DNA of 64,000 nt from positions 5,947,001-6,011,000 of the forward strand of contig NZ_CP056775.1 of the NCBI RefSeq assembly GCF_016894445.1. The letters run 5' to 3'. The position numbers were made by a program, and so were the translations under genes. This stretch comes from Dyadobacter sandarakinus. Lineage in GTDB: Bacteria; Bacteroidota; Bacteroidia; Cytophagales; Spirosomataceae. Positions within the stretch are counted from its first letter, which is position 1; the number at the start of each line of letters is the position of its first letter. Below the pieces are notes generated by a model that was not told the origin of the DNA, ran no database searches, and saw only the letters and a program-made list of their open reading frames with translations. Below, piece by piece: positions 8,592-19,978 of this stretch.

Positions 8592-9620
8592 ATGAACTTC
8601 ACCTATTTTCAGACAATACAAAGACGCCCGCTGCATCATTGGTTTTTTATCTGCATTGTACTTTTCCCGGGTCTGGCTGCGGCCGCCCATGCACCGGCAG
8701 ACAGCGGGGAAAAGCGCTATACCTACGAAAAAGGAATGATGGGCTCACCCTTCAAGCTGGTATTCTATGCGAAGGATGATTCCCTTGCATTCCGTGCTGC
8801 AAAAGCAGCTTTCGCAAGGGTTGAAAAGCTCAACGAAATCATGAGCGACTATCTGGATGGAAGTGAAATCAACAGATTGTCAGCAACTTCCGGCAGCGGG
8901 CAGTGGGTACCTGTAAGTAAGGAATTATATGAAATACTCGCCATATCGCAGGATATCAGTGCCAAAACAGACGGTGCATTCGATGCGACACTTGGGCCGG
9001 TGGTGCAATTGTGGCGTCACGCAACCAGAAAGGGAATATTTCCTCCCGAAGATGAAATCCGGGACGCATTGAACCGCACCGGGTTTTCAAAACTGAAAAT
9101 GAATCCAGACGGTTACAAGGTTATGCTTACCCAGAAAGGCATGCGGCTGGACATTGGCGGATTGGGAAAAGGATTTGCGGCAGAAGAGGCGATCCGCGTA
9201 CTGAAAAGCTTCGGGATCAGATCGGCTATGATGGATGCAGGCGGCAAAATCGTGCTGACGGATGCACCTCCCGCATCCAAAGGCTGGAAAATTACAGTTT
9301 CGAATGGGAGCGATTCGCTCAAAACCATGGAGCTTGCCAATGTTGCCCTGGCTACTTCGGGTCCTACCTATCGTTTTATGGAATACAAAGGGGTACGTTA
9401 TTCGCACATCGTTGATCCTAAAACAGGCATTGGTCTGTTATTTCATGTGCGGACAACGGTGATCTCACCCGATGGTACCGTGGCAGATGCGCTGGCAACC
9501 GCTTTCAGTGTCGCAGGAATCGAGAAAAGCAAAGTTTACCTCAAACGTTTTCCCGGCAGCAAAGTCTGGCTGGTAGAAAAACAGGATGAACGTGTTGCCA
9601 ACTGGAATATGCTCGAATAA
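8592..9620 (+). CDS. apbE: FAD:protein FMN transferase (ApbE family)
   Basis: 342 residues with an N-terminal hydrophobic signal (about residues 15-34, ending AAAAHA). ApbE transfers FMN from FAD to a threonine of flavoproteins such as NqrB, NqrC and RnfG on the outer face of the inner membrane. Motifs seen are MGSPFKLVFYAKD, FDATLGPVVQLWR, LDIGGLGKGFAAEEA (flavin-binding), MMDAGGKI and the metal-site SHIVDPKTG near the C-terminus. No Nqr or Rnf genes are in the window. The pta gene follows after 23 bases, so the two may be co-transcribed. Confidence 0.9.
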   Translation: MNFTYFQTIQRRPLHHWFFICIVLFPGLAAAAHAPADSGEKRYTYEKGMMGSPFKLVFYAKDDSLAFRAAKAAFARVEKLNEIMSDYLDGSEINRLSATSGSGQWVPVSKELYEILAISQDISAKTDGAFDATLGPVVQLWRHATRKGIFPPEDEIRDALNRTGFSKLKMNPDGYKVMLTQKGMRLDIGGLGKGFAAEEAIRVLKSFGIRSAMMDAGGKIVLTDAPPASKGWKITVSNGSDSLKTMELANVALATSGPTYRFMEYKGVRYSHIVDPKTGIGLLFHVRTTVISPDGTVADALATAFSVAGIEKSKVYLKRFPGSKVWLVEKQDERVANWNMLE

Positions 9621-9643
9621 ACCTGTGCAGCATTGCTTTTTTT

Positions 9644-11743
9644 ATGACAAAAAATATCTTCATCGCATCCGCCGAACCTTATTCCGGCAAATCTGTGGTG
9701 GCACTCGGATTGATCCACATGCTGCTGGGCAAGACAAAAAAGGTGGGCTTTTTCAAGCCTATCATCTCCCAGCAGGTGCCAGATACAAAGGATAAGCACA
9801 TTGAAACCATCCTGAGCTACTTTTCCCTGCCCATCGCTTATGAAGACACTTTTGCCTTCACGCGCCAGGAGGTTTTGCAGCAGAGTGAATCCCAGAACTG
9901 GGGCGGTATCATCGAAACCGTGATCAGGAAGTTCAAAGAGCTGGAAGAAGCTTATGATTTCACAGTTATTGAAGGCAGCGACTTTCTCGGCGAAGGGATT
10001 GCATTTGAATTTGAAACCAATGCTGCGATTGCCAAAAACCTCGGCGCGCCCGTACTGATGATTGTAAATGGGGAAGGTAAAACCACGGCCCAGATCATCA
10101 ACGCTGCATTGAGCGTATACAGGAACTTCGAAATGCGTGAGGTGCAGGTATTAGGGATTATTGCAAACCGTGTAAAACCGGAGCAGGTAGAGGATGTGCG
10201 GCAATTGCTGCAAATGCAGGTGAGTGACGACATTATGGTGAGCGTTTTTCCCTGGGAGCGAAGCCTGCACAGCCCGACTCTGCGCGAGATCACCGATGCA
10301 CTCGGCGCCAGGGTTTTGTTTGGCGAGCAGCTGCTTTCCAATCAGGCCGACCATTTTATTACGGGCGCCATGATGCTGCCTAACTTTCTCAACCATATCA
10401 AGGAAAACGTACTCGTCGTAACACCGGGCGACCGGGGCGATATTCTCATTGGTACCTTGCAGGCCAACCTGTCGGCCAATTATCCGAAGGTTGCGGGCAT
10501 TGTACTCACGGCCGGCACCGAGCCGGAGGAGCCGGTACTCCGACTGATCGAGGGTTTGCAAACGGTAATACCGATCCTGGCCGTGCAGAAAGGTACTTTT
10601 GAAACCACAACAACCATCGGCGCCATTCATTCGAGGATCAGTGCGGATAATATTAAAAAGATTGAGCTGGCGGTGCGGACTTTTGAAAAGTACACGGACA
10701 TGCAGGTGCTGGATGACAAGATTATTAAGTTTGAGTCGGAAGGCATTACCCCGCATATGTTTCAGTACCAGCTTGTAAAAAGGGCTAAAAGCCGGAAAAA
10801 GCATATCGTACTGCCCGAAGGCAATGACGACCGCGTCCTGAAAGCCGCAACCCAGCTTGTTGCCCAGGGTATTGTTGACCTTACAATCCTTGGCAAGCCG
10901 GCAGAGGTAGGGGCTTCTTTCAGGAGGCTAGGGTTAAATCCGGATATGCAGTTCATCAGCATTGTAAATCCTGCTGCCTCGGATTACTATGAGGAGTACG
11001 TACAAACCCTGTATGCGCTTCGGAAAAATAAGAATGCCAACGAGGAAATTGCCCGCGACCTTATGACGGACGTATCCTATTTCGGAACTATGATGGTGTA
11101 TAAAGGACATGCGGACGGTATGGTATCGGGTGCAGTACATACTACCCAGCAGACCATCCGGCCTGCATTGCAGTTTATCAAGACAAAGCCTGGTGTTTCG
11201 CTGGTATCGTCCGTGTTCTTTATGTGCCTGCCGGAGCGTGTTGCTGTTTTCGGGGACTGTGCCGTCAATCCGAACCCTACTGCTGAGCAGCTGGCCGAAA
11301 TTGCGATCTGCTCGGCAGAGAGCAGCGCGGCTTTCGGGATTGAGCCGCGCATTGCAATGCTTTCGTACTCGTCCGGAACGTCGGGAGAGGGAGAGGACGT
11401 AGAGCGCGTGCGCGAAGCTACTGCGATCGTCCGCGCGCGCCGGCCTGATCTGAAAATAGAAGGCCCGATCCAGTACGACGCCGCAGTGGACCCGATCGTA
11501 GGAAGTCAGAAGATTTCAAACTCGGAAGTAGCCGGAAAGGCAAGTGTCCTTATTTTTCCTGATCTGAATACAGGCAACAATACTTACAAAGCCGTACAGC
11601 GTGAAACCGGTGCGCTGGCAATCGGGCCCATGCTGCAGGGGCTCAGCAAGCCGATCAATGACCTCAGCCGCGGCTGCTCGGTGGAGGACATCTTCAATAC
11701 GGTTATCATTACTGCCATACAGGCACAGGAAGCCGACGCCTGA
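9644..11743 (+). CDS. pta: Phosphate acetyltransferase, long form
   Basis: 699 residues, the long E. coli-type Pta: an N-terminal P-loop/dethiobiotin-synthetase-like domain (SAEPYSGKS, residues 6-14), a middle DRTGG-like domain (about 215-330), and the C-terminal PTA/PTB catalytic domain (from about 375; motifs LPEGNDDRVLKAA, MMVYKGHADGMVSGA, SYSSGTSGEGEDVERVREAT and PDLNTGNNTYKAVQR). It interconverts acetyl-CoA and acetyl phosphate in the cytoplasm. The usual partner ackA is not next to it in this window. The ATG at 9644 follows apbE closely. Confidence 0.95.
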   Translation: MTKNIFIASAEPYSGKSVVALGLIHMLLGKTKKVGFFKPIISQQVPDTKDKHIETILSYFSLPIAYEDTFAFTRQEVLQQSESQNWGGIIETVIRKFKELEEAYDFTVIEGSDFLGEGIAFEFETNAAIAKNLGAPVLMIVNGEGKTTAQIINAALSVYRNFEMREVQVLGIIANRVKPEQVEDVRQLLQMQVSDDIMVSVFPWERSLHSPTLREITDALGARVLFGEQLLSNQADHFITGAMMLPNFLNHIKENVLVVTPGDRGDILIGTLQANLSANYPKVAGIVLTAGTEPEEPVLRLIEGLQTVIPILAVQKGTFETTTTIGAIHSRISADNIKKIELAVRTFEKYTDMQVLDDKIIKFESEGITPHMFQYQLVKRAKSRKKHIVLPEGNDDRVLKAATQLVAQGIVDLTILGKPAEVGASFRRLGLNPDMQFISIVNPAASDYYEEYVQTLYALRKNKNANEEIARDLMTDVSYFGTMMVYKGHADGMVSGAVHTTQQTIRPALQFIKTKPGVSLVSSVFFMCLPERVAVFGDCAVNPNPTAEQLAEIAICSAESSAAFGIEPRIAMLSYSSGTSGEGEDVERVREATAIVRARRPDLKIEGPIQYDAAVDPIVGSQKISNSEVAGKASVLIFPDLNTGNNTYKAVQRETGALAIGPMLQGLSKPINDLSRGCSVEDIFNTVIITAIQAQEADA

Positions 11744-11966
11744 ACAGAATTGCCTTCTTAATGCCCCTTTCCCGGAAACGTACTATTTCGGGTGTTATCG
11801 TCCTATCCATAAGGTTTCCTGCCGGCAGCACGTATCCGCGTGATTGCCTGTCCTCCTTTTAGCCATAACCTTCTTAGCCTTGCAGTTTTATTCAGGTAGT
11901 GGCACACATGCGCCTGCATACATCTTTTTTGTACTTAACCGATAAAAATATATTTGAAACGAATAT
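11744..11966 (+). promoter_or_regulatory. Intergenic region with promoter of the TetR gene
   Basis: No ORF or RNA gene is seen in 11744-12084. TTTG at 11928-11931 and TATATTTG at 11949-11956 are 17 bases apart and make a good Bacteroidota promoter. The predicted start near 11963 lies immediately before the palindrome at 11967-11984. Confidence 0.7.
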
Positions 11967-11984
11967 TTTAAACAGCTGTTTAAA
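11967..11984. promoter_or_regulatory. Perfect 18-bp palindrome, likely TetR operator
   Basis: TTTAAACAGCTGTTTAAA is an uninterrupted palindrome located at the predicted transcription start of the TetR-family gene, the usual place of an autoregulatory operator. Related, less perfect sites occur at 12716-12750 and 13033-13050. Confidence 0.6.
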
Positions 11985-12084
11985 TTTATCATTTAAAACG
12001 CTTGTACAAGTCGGAAATGGACTGCACATTTGTGCTACAATTCAGGATTAACTGTTTTTGACCAGAACCTAACGGAGTAGAAAC

Positions 12085-12699
12085 GTGAAGTGTGTGAATG
12101 AAAAAAGTGAAGACAAAATCAGGGAGGCTGCCAAGCGGGTCTTTCTGAAAAAGGGCTTCGACGGCACTACATCGAGAGATATTGCACGTGAAGCTGACAT
12201 GAACATTGCCCTGACCAATTATTACTTCAGGAGCAAGGAGAAGCTGTTTATGGAGATTTTCCGCGATTTGATGGAATTGTATTCTGAAAATGTGCTGGAA
12301 ATCCTGAACAAGCCTATTGATATAAAATCGAAAATATCCGAAATCATCGAGCGCAACTTCCAGATGATGAGTAAGGAACCGGATCTTGTGATGTTCATCA
12401 TGAACGAAATTCACAAGGAGCCCGAGCGCCTGCTTACCAACCTGACGCTCTACAAGCAGGTAAAATCGACCATGTTCAGCAAGCAGCTTGATGAAGGGAT
12501 TGAGGCCGGCAAGCTCCGGGCGATCGGTGTGGAAAGCCTGCTGCCGCTGATGACAAGCTGCATTGAGTTTATATTCATGGGCAAGGGCATGTACAAAAAG
12601 ATTTACAAGTTTTCAGATGAAGAATTTCAGCAGTATGCCGAGCGGCACAAGGATCACGTGAAGGAGATGATCTGCAATTACCTCATTCTGGAGAACTAA
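12085..12699 (+). CDS. TetR/AcrR family transcriptional regulator
   Basis: 204 residues from a GTG start (12085); another GTG is at 12094, and no in-frame ATG precedes the DNA-binding domain. The HTH is at residues about 10-55 (AAKRVFLKKGFDGTTSRDIAREADMN, then TNYYFRSKEKLF), followed by a helical ligand domain. It most likely represses its own gene through the palindrome at 11967-11984. Similar half-sites downstream, up to the promoter region of the lipid operon at 13212, suggest that it also controls that operon. The ligand could be an acyl-CoA or lipid, as for FadR/FabR-like TetR proteins, but this is inference. Confidence 0.9.
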   Translation: MKCVNEKSEDKIREAAKRVFLKKGFDGTTSRDIAREADMNIALTNYYFRSKEKLFMEIFRDLMELYSENVLEILNKPIDIKSKISEIIERNFQMMSKEPDLVMFIMNEIHKEPERLLTNLTLYKQVKSTMFSKQLDEGIEAGKLRAIGVESLLPLMTSCIEFIFMGKGMYKKIYKFSDEEFQQYAERHKDHVKEMICNYLILEN

Positions 12700-12715
12700 A
12701 ATTTTTTCCCGGACT

Positions 12716-12750
12716 TTTAAACAGACATTTAAATTAAACATTTGTTTGAG
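12716..12750. promoter_or_regulatory. Two operator-like imperfect palindromes after the TetR gene
   Basis: TTTAAACAGACATTTAAA (12716-12733) shares the whole left half TTTAAACAG with the palindrome upstream of the regulator. The next 16 bases, TTAAACATTTGTTTGA (12734-12749), are a second imperfect dyad of the same kind. They look like further binding sites of the TetR protein. Confidence 0.45.
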
Positions 12751-13002
12751 GGATTCAGGAATTAAAATGTCGTTAAAATAGCTCCTTCCAAAACGGGCTG
12801 CAATGCGGAAGGCACTGATTTTGGAATGGGCATTTAAAATAAAACAAAAGCAAACTGGTACGTATCTGGCATGTTTGGCCGAAAATGAGGCATCCTACCT
12901 GAATTTTCTTTTGTGAAAGGCAAAACAGGGGACTGGTGACGGCCTTAGGGAATGTAGAGAGAGAAAATTTCAATTAACGGTAAAATACAAAATGTGTTGC
13001 CC

Positions 13003-13070
13003 TATTTTTGAACTAGTGAACAGGGTATCGGGTTTAAACATTTAAGTAAAATTGCCGGTACCGGTACCGG
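13003..13070 (+). promoter_or_regulatory. Probable promoter/operator region of the sphingolipid operon
   Basis: The 512-base gap between the regulator and the next gene has no ORF of note. It carries TATTTTTG (-7 type) at 13003-13010, without a clear -33 box. A TTTAAACAT half-site follows at 13033-13041 with a weak second half to 13050, and then the palindromic tandem CCGGTACCGGTACCGG at 13055-13070. The half-site lies just downstream of the expected transcription start, where a repressor would act. Confidence 0.45.
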
Positions 13071-13208
13071 GTCGCAATTCAGGTTCGAAATGAAGAACAG
13101 TATGAAGGATAAACTTTACAACACCAATTGATCATTTCGGTCTCAATAGGCAAGGTTTCACTACCTGCACACTCCAAAAAACAAGCTGTTGATTCTGACA
13201 TTAATTAA

Positions 13209-15531
<2,323 letters not shown>

Positions 15532-15535
<4 letters not shown>

Positions 15536-16542
15536 AAGAAAGAGTGTTCATAACAGGCGCCAGCGGCTTTATCGGGTACCATCTGGTACAAGCTGCCCTG
15601 GAAGCCGGTCTTGAAGTACACGCCGCCGTGAGGCCCAGCAGTAACCTGGCACTCCTCACCAGGCTGAAATCAGCTTACAGCGACCTGGCTTTTGTGAACA
15701 CCGATTTTAGTTCAAAAAATAACCTGCTGGCACTGCTGAAAAGCGGTAACTATAACTATATCATTCATGGAGCAGGGTTGACCAGGGCCAAAACACCCTC
15801 CGCCTACAACCTTGTGAATGCAGATTACACACTATCTCTGGCAGAGGCCGCCATGGCCTCCGGCATTCCGCTGAAGCGATTTGTTTTTCTGAGCAGCCTG
15901 GCCGCGATCGGGCCCAGGGCTTACGACGAAAAACAACCGATCACCGAAAGTTCTTCACCTGCTCCGGTTACGGATTATGGAAGGAGCAAGCTGCTTGCCG
16001 AGCAATATCTTGAAAAATTAACTGGGTTACCACTGACGATTATCCGTCCCACAGCCGTGTACGGTCCGGGGGAGAAGGACCTCTTTGTTCTTTTTAAAAC
16101 CCTGAACAGCGGACTGGATGCCTATATCGGAAGCAAGCCCCAGCGACTAAGCTTTGTGTACGTGCAAGACCTGGTGGATGCGACCCTGGCAGCTCTGAAG
16201 GAGCCGGGTTCCCAAACAAAGGTTTACAACATTTCAGATGGAAAAGCTTACGACCGGTATGCACTGGCCGACTGCTTTAAAGCATGGAGTGGAAAGAAAG
16301 CTTTCCGTATGCATTTGCCCGTTGCATTGATCCGGATGATAGCAGGAGTGCTTGATCTTGCCTATTCCTCCTCATCGGCAACACCCGTCCTGAACAAGGA
16401 AAAACTGAATGAACTTACAGCTCCTAACTGGATCTGTAGTATCGATGCGGCCCGCAGCAACCTGAACTACCAGCCCCGGTACGACCTGGCGGCTGGCATG
16501 GCAGAAACCCTGGCGTGGTACAAGGAGAACAGGTGGCTTTAA
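15532..16542 (+). CDS. NAD-dependent epimerase/dehydratase-like reductase, candidate ceramide reductase (CerR-like)
   Basis: 336 residues from the ATG at 15532, which overlaps the preceding TGA by 4 bp; a longer reading frame upstream lies inside the GNAT gene and is not used. It is an extended SDR: FITGASGFIGYHL (residues 6-18), a Ser-Ser-Leu strand (VFLSSLAAIG), the catalytic YGRSK and RPTAVYGPGEKD. The C-terminus is variable, with a hydrophobic stretch LPVALIRMIAGVLDLAY that may contact membrane or lipid. In the bacterial pathway CerR reduces the 3-keto group after N-acylation. That role is inferred from the neighbourhood; sugar-nucleotide epimerase activity is the alternative. Confidence 0.75.
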
Positions 16543-16635
16543 CATTTTCAGTGGGCATTGATCACGAGCCGGGTTTCCGGGGTACATGACAGCCAGGCCC
16601 CACTGAACAAGACAACGTTATGATGATGTATTAAA

Positions 16636-19203
16636 ATGAAAGCAATAAACAGGCGCTTATGGCTGCAATTTCTTCTGCTGATCTGCTTTGCACAGATATT
16701 TACAGGAGCTGCCATGGCCCAGACTACAACGATCAAGGGAACTATTACTGATGCAAAAACAGGGGAGACCCTGCCATATGTATCCATTGTTATACCGGGT
16801 ACAACAATGGGTACTGCTACCGATGTCGATGGGCGCTATGCCATGACGCTCAACGAAAAACACGCTACCATCAAGTTCAGCTACGTAGGCTACATTACCG
16901 TCGAAAAAGCCATCAACTTTGGCACTTCGCAGGTGATTGACATAAAAATGTCCGTCGATGCGGCCATGCTGAAAGAGGTTACCGTAAAAGGCAGGGGACG
17001 GTACCGCAACCGCGACAATCCCGCAGTGCAGCTGATCCGTGAAGTCATTGTGCACAAGGATCAGAACAAAATGGGTGCGAATGAATACGTGGAATATGAG
17101 CAGTACGAGAAGATATCATTTGCATTGAGCAACCTTTCCGAAGGCTTTAAAGACAAACGCATTTTCAAGAATTATCAGTTTCTGTTCAAAAGCCAGGATT
17201 CCTCAGCAATGGGTGGCAAAACCATGCTCCCCGCATTTATGGAAGAAAAGCTCTCGCAGATTTATTTCCGCAAAAGTCCTTCGACCAAAAAACAGCTGAT
17301 CCTGGCCAATCGCCGGGCTGAGTTCGACTCGAAGTTTGTGGATAACAATGGTCTGAGCAACTACTTCAACAGGCTGTATGAAGATGTTAATATTTACGAA
17401 AACAATATTTCCGTCGCAACCAACCTGCTGCTGAGCCCTATCGCGGGTACCGCACCGACTTTCTACAAGTTTTTTATCCGGGATACCGTCAAAACGAGTA
17501 CGCCCTGGCTGATTGAGCTTGGATTTGTGCCCCGCAACAAAACAGATCTCCTTTTTGAAGGTACGCTCTTCGTAACCCTCGATGGCAACTACGCTGTGCA
17601 GAATGCCTATCTCACCGTGAACAAGGACATTAACCTGAACTTCATGCGTGATCTGGAAGCCAAGCTTGAATTTGAAAAAAGCAGTGACGGCCGGTACCAT
17701 CCCACGCGAACAAGCCTGGCCATGGAGTTTGCACTGGGTGAAAAGAACGCCGGTCTTTACGGCCAGCGCGTAGTAAATTTTAAAAACTACAGGATCAATG
17801 AAGCCAGGCCCGACAGTGTTTACCGGGGACCCGACGAGCAGATCGCCTACAACCCGAATGTGAAAACAGGGGAGTCGTTCTGGAGTACGGCCCGGCACAT
17901 GCCGCTGGAGAGAATGGAGCTGGATATTTACAGGAATATAGATACCCTGCAGACCATCCCGTCATTCAGGCGTACGATGGACATTGCCACACTGCTTCTG
18001 GCAGGTTACAAGTCATTTGGTAAGGTTGAAATTGGTCCGGTGAATACGTTTTACAGCTTTAACCCGGTGGAAGGTTTCCGGCTCCGGTTTGGTGGGCGTA
18101 CCACTACGGAGTTCAGCAAAAAAGTGTATTTCGAGACTTATGCGGCCTATGGTTTTAAAGATCAGCGCTGGAAGTATTTCCTGAGCGGCACGTATTCCTT
18201 CAACAACAAGTCGGTATATGGTTTCCCGCGCAACTACATCCGCGCGAGCTTCCAGCGGGATACCAAAATCCCCGGTCAGGAACTGCAGTTCGTACAGGAA
18301 GACAATTTCCTCCTCTCGTTCAAACGGGGTGAAAACAACCGCTGGCTTTACAATGATATTTATAAAGTAGAATACCTGCGGGAGCTGGAAAACCATTTTT
18401 CCTATAAGATCGGCTTCACACAATGGAGCCAAACACCGGCGGGTATTTTACGATACGAAAACCTGGACAGCGAAGGTCAGCTCAACAATATCATGCACCT
18501 AAATAATACAGAGGCAAATGTGGAGCTCCGGTATGCACCCAATGAACAGTTCTACCAGGGAAAATTGTACCGTACACCGATCATCAACAAGTATCCTATT
18601 TTTACGGTACGCTACAATGCGGGGCTGAAAGGGGTTTTTGAGGGTGAAAACAGGTACCATAACCTGTCGGCCAATATTACCAAGCGTTTTTACCTGTCGC
18701 AGTTCGGCTATGCGGATGTGACAACGGAAGGCGGGTACATCTTTGGCAGTAAGGTATTGTTTCCGCTGCTGACCATCCACCGCGCCAACCAGACATACGC
18801 CTATCAGCTGAACTCGTACAACCTGATGAACTTCCTCGAATTTGTCAGCGATCATTACGCCAGCCTGGATGTGCAGTATTATATGAACGGGTTTTTGTTC
18901 AATAAAATACCATTGCTGAAACGGTTGAAACTGCGTGAGGTATTCAGCTTTAAAGGATTGATGGGCGGCTTGCGCGACGAGAATAATCCCGCATCGAACC
19001 CGTCGCTGTACCGTTTCCCGGTGGATGAGCAGGGCCGGCTGATCAGCTATACGCTATCGCGGGAGCCTTACATTGAAGGAAGCGTCGGGGTAGCCAATAT
19101 TTTCAAGCTGCTGCGGGTGGATTTGGTAAAGCGTTTCACTTACCTCAACAACCCCAATGTTTCTGAGTGGGGTGTTCGGGCGCGCTTTAAGCTGGATTTT
19201 TAA
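16636..19203 (+). CDS. DUF5686 / carboxypeptidase-regulatory-like outer-membrane protein
   Basis: 855 residues. A signal peptide (cleaved near AMA-Q28) is followed by a CarboxypepD_reg-type beta domain (TIKGTITDAKTGETLPYVSIVIPGT, to about residue 100). A long region rich in beta strands with aromatic-terminated segments ends in RARFKLDF, a typical outer-membrane barrel C-terminus. These are DUF5686-family proteins of Bacteroidota. The gene is 93 bp after the reductase; that gap has an 8-bp inverted repeat TCAGTGGG/CCCACTGA (16548-16555, 16599-16606). It is 9 bp before the nucleotidyltransferase gene, so it belongs to the lipid locus and may place or export the lipid at the outer membrane (inference). 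Confidence 0.8.
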   Translation: MKAINRRLWLQFLLLICFAQIFTGAAMAQTTTIKGTITDAKTGETLPYVSIVIPGTTMGTATDVDGRYAMTLNEKHATIKFSYVGYITVEKAINFGTSQVIDIKMSVDAAMLKEVTVKGRGRYRNRDNPAVQLIREVIVHKDQNKMGANEYVEYEQYEKISFALSNLSEGFKDKRIFKNYQFLFKSQDSSAMGGKTMLPAFMEEKLSQIYFRKSPSTKKQLILANRRAEFDSKFVDNNGLSNYFNRLYEDVNIYENNISVATNLLLSPIAGTAPTFYKFFIRDTVKTSTPWLIELGFVPRNKTDLLFEGTLFVTLDGNYAVQNAYLTVNKDINLNFMRDLEAKLEFEKSSDGRYHPTRTSLAMEFALGEKNAGLYGQRVVNFKNYRINEARPDSVYRGPDEQIAYNPNVKTGESFWSTARHMPLERMELDIYRNIDTLQTIPSFRRTMDIATLLLAGYKSFGKVEIGPVNTFYSFNPVEGFRLRFGGRTTTEFSKKVYFETYAAYGFKDQRWKYFLSGTYSFNNKSVYGFPRNYIRASFQRDTKIPGQELQFVQEDNFLLSFKRGENNRWLYNDIYKVEYLRELENHFSYKIGFTQWSQTPAGILRYENLDSEGQLNNIMHLNNTEANVELRYAPNEQFYQGKLYRTPIINKYPIFTVRYNAGLKGVFEGENRYHNLSANITKRFYLSQFGYADVTTEGGYIFGSKVLFPLLTIHRANQTYAYQLNSYNLMNFLEFVSDHYASLDVQYYMNGFLFNKIPLLKRLKLREVFSFKGLMGGLRDENNPASNPSLYRFPVDEQGRLISYTLSREPYIEGSVGVANIFKLLRVDLVKRFTYLNNPNVSEWGVRARFKLDF

Positions 19204-19212
19204 ACTTACAAT

Positions 19213-19935
19213 ATGAATTACGCAATCATTGCTGCCGGTGAAGGTTCACGATTGGCCAGGGAGGGTTTTCAGCTTCCCAAGCCCATGGTGAGCCTGCATG
19301 GTGAAATGCTCATCGACCGGCTGATCCGGATTTTCATGAATAACAATGCCACGACCATCAGGATCATCATCAATGAGCAGTCACCGGCACTGGAGCAGCA
19401 TATGATGCAGCAAAGCCTGGCTTACCCAATTGAAATTGTTCGTAAAACCACACCCAGTTCGCTGCACAGCATGCACGAACTGCTGGCATCGGGCAGACAA
19501 ATGGAAGCTGTATGCGTCACCACGACCGATACCGTTTTCAGGGAAGAGGAATTTGCTGCATTCATCCGTGATTTCGAAAATGACCGTGATCACGACGGGC
19601 ATATGGCAGTTACCAGCTTCATTGATGATGAAAGCCCGCTTTTTGTAGCAACAGACGAAAGCCAGATAATCCGCGCTTTTGAGGATAAAAACAGCTCGGC
19701 TACACCCTATGTGTCGGGGGGTATTTACTGCCTCCGGCAACGCGGGATAGCCCTTGCCGGCAGGTGTGTACAGGCAGGCGTAAGCAGGATGCGCAACTTT
19801 CAGCGTGAAATGCTGCAGGAAGGCCTTCTTCTTAAAGCATATCCTTTTTCAAAGATTGTGGACGTCGACCATGTGGAAGACATTCGCACCGCAGAACTTT
19901 TTTTACAGCCGGACAGCATTGCTCCGGCATTTTGA
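19213..19935 (+). CDS. Sugar/polyol-phosphate nucleotidyltransferase
   Basis: 240 residues of the NTP-transferase (GT-A-like) fold: IIAAGEGSRLAREGF then QLPKPMVSL is the nucleotide-binding signature, with VCVTTTDTVFREEEF as the metal-site region and VDVDHVEDIRTAELFL at the C-terminus. It should form NDP-X from NTP and X-phosphate in the cytoplasm. It is followed by an ATP-grasp and a CDP-alcohol phosphotransferase gene, which points to CTP as nucleotide and a polyol or sugar phosphate as X, as in archaeal inositol-phosphate cytidylyltransferase. The exact substrate is not known. Confidence 0.75.
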   Translation: MNYAIIAAGEGSRLAREGFQLPKPMVSLHGEMLIDRLIRIFMNNNATTIRIIINEQSPALEQHMMQQSLAYPIEIVRKTTPSSLHSMHELLASGRQMEAVCVTTTDTVFREEEFAAFIRDFENDRDHDGHMAVTSFIDDESPLFVATDESQIIRAFEDKNSSATPYVSGGIYCLRQRGIALAGRCVQAGVSRMRNFQREMLQEGLLLKAYPFSKIVDVDHVEDIRTAELFLQPDSIAPAF

Positions 19936-19978
19936 TCAGACATCAATTATAAAGGCCGGATGAGTTGGCCACGCGTGA

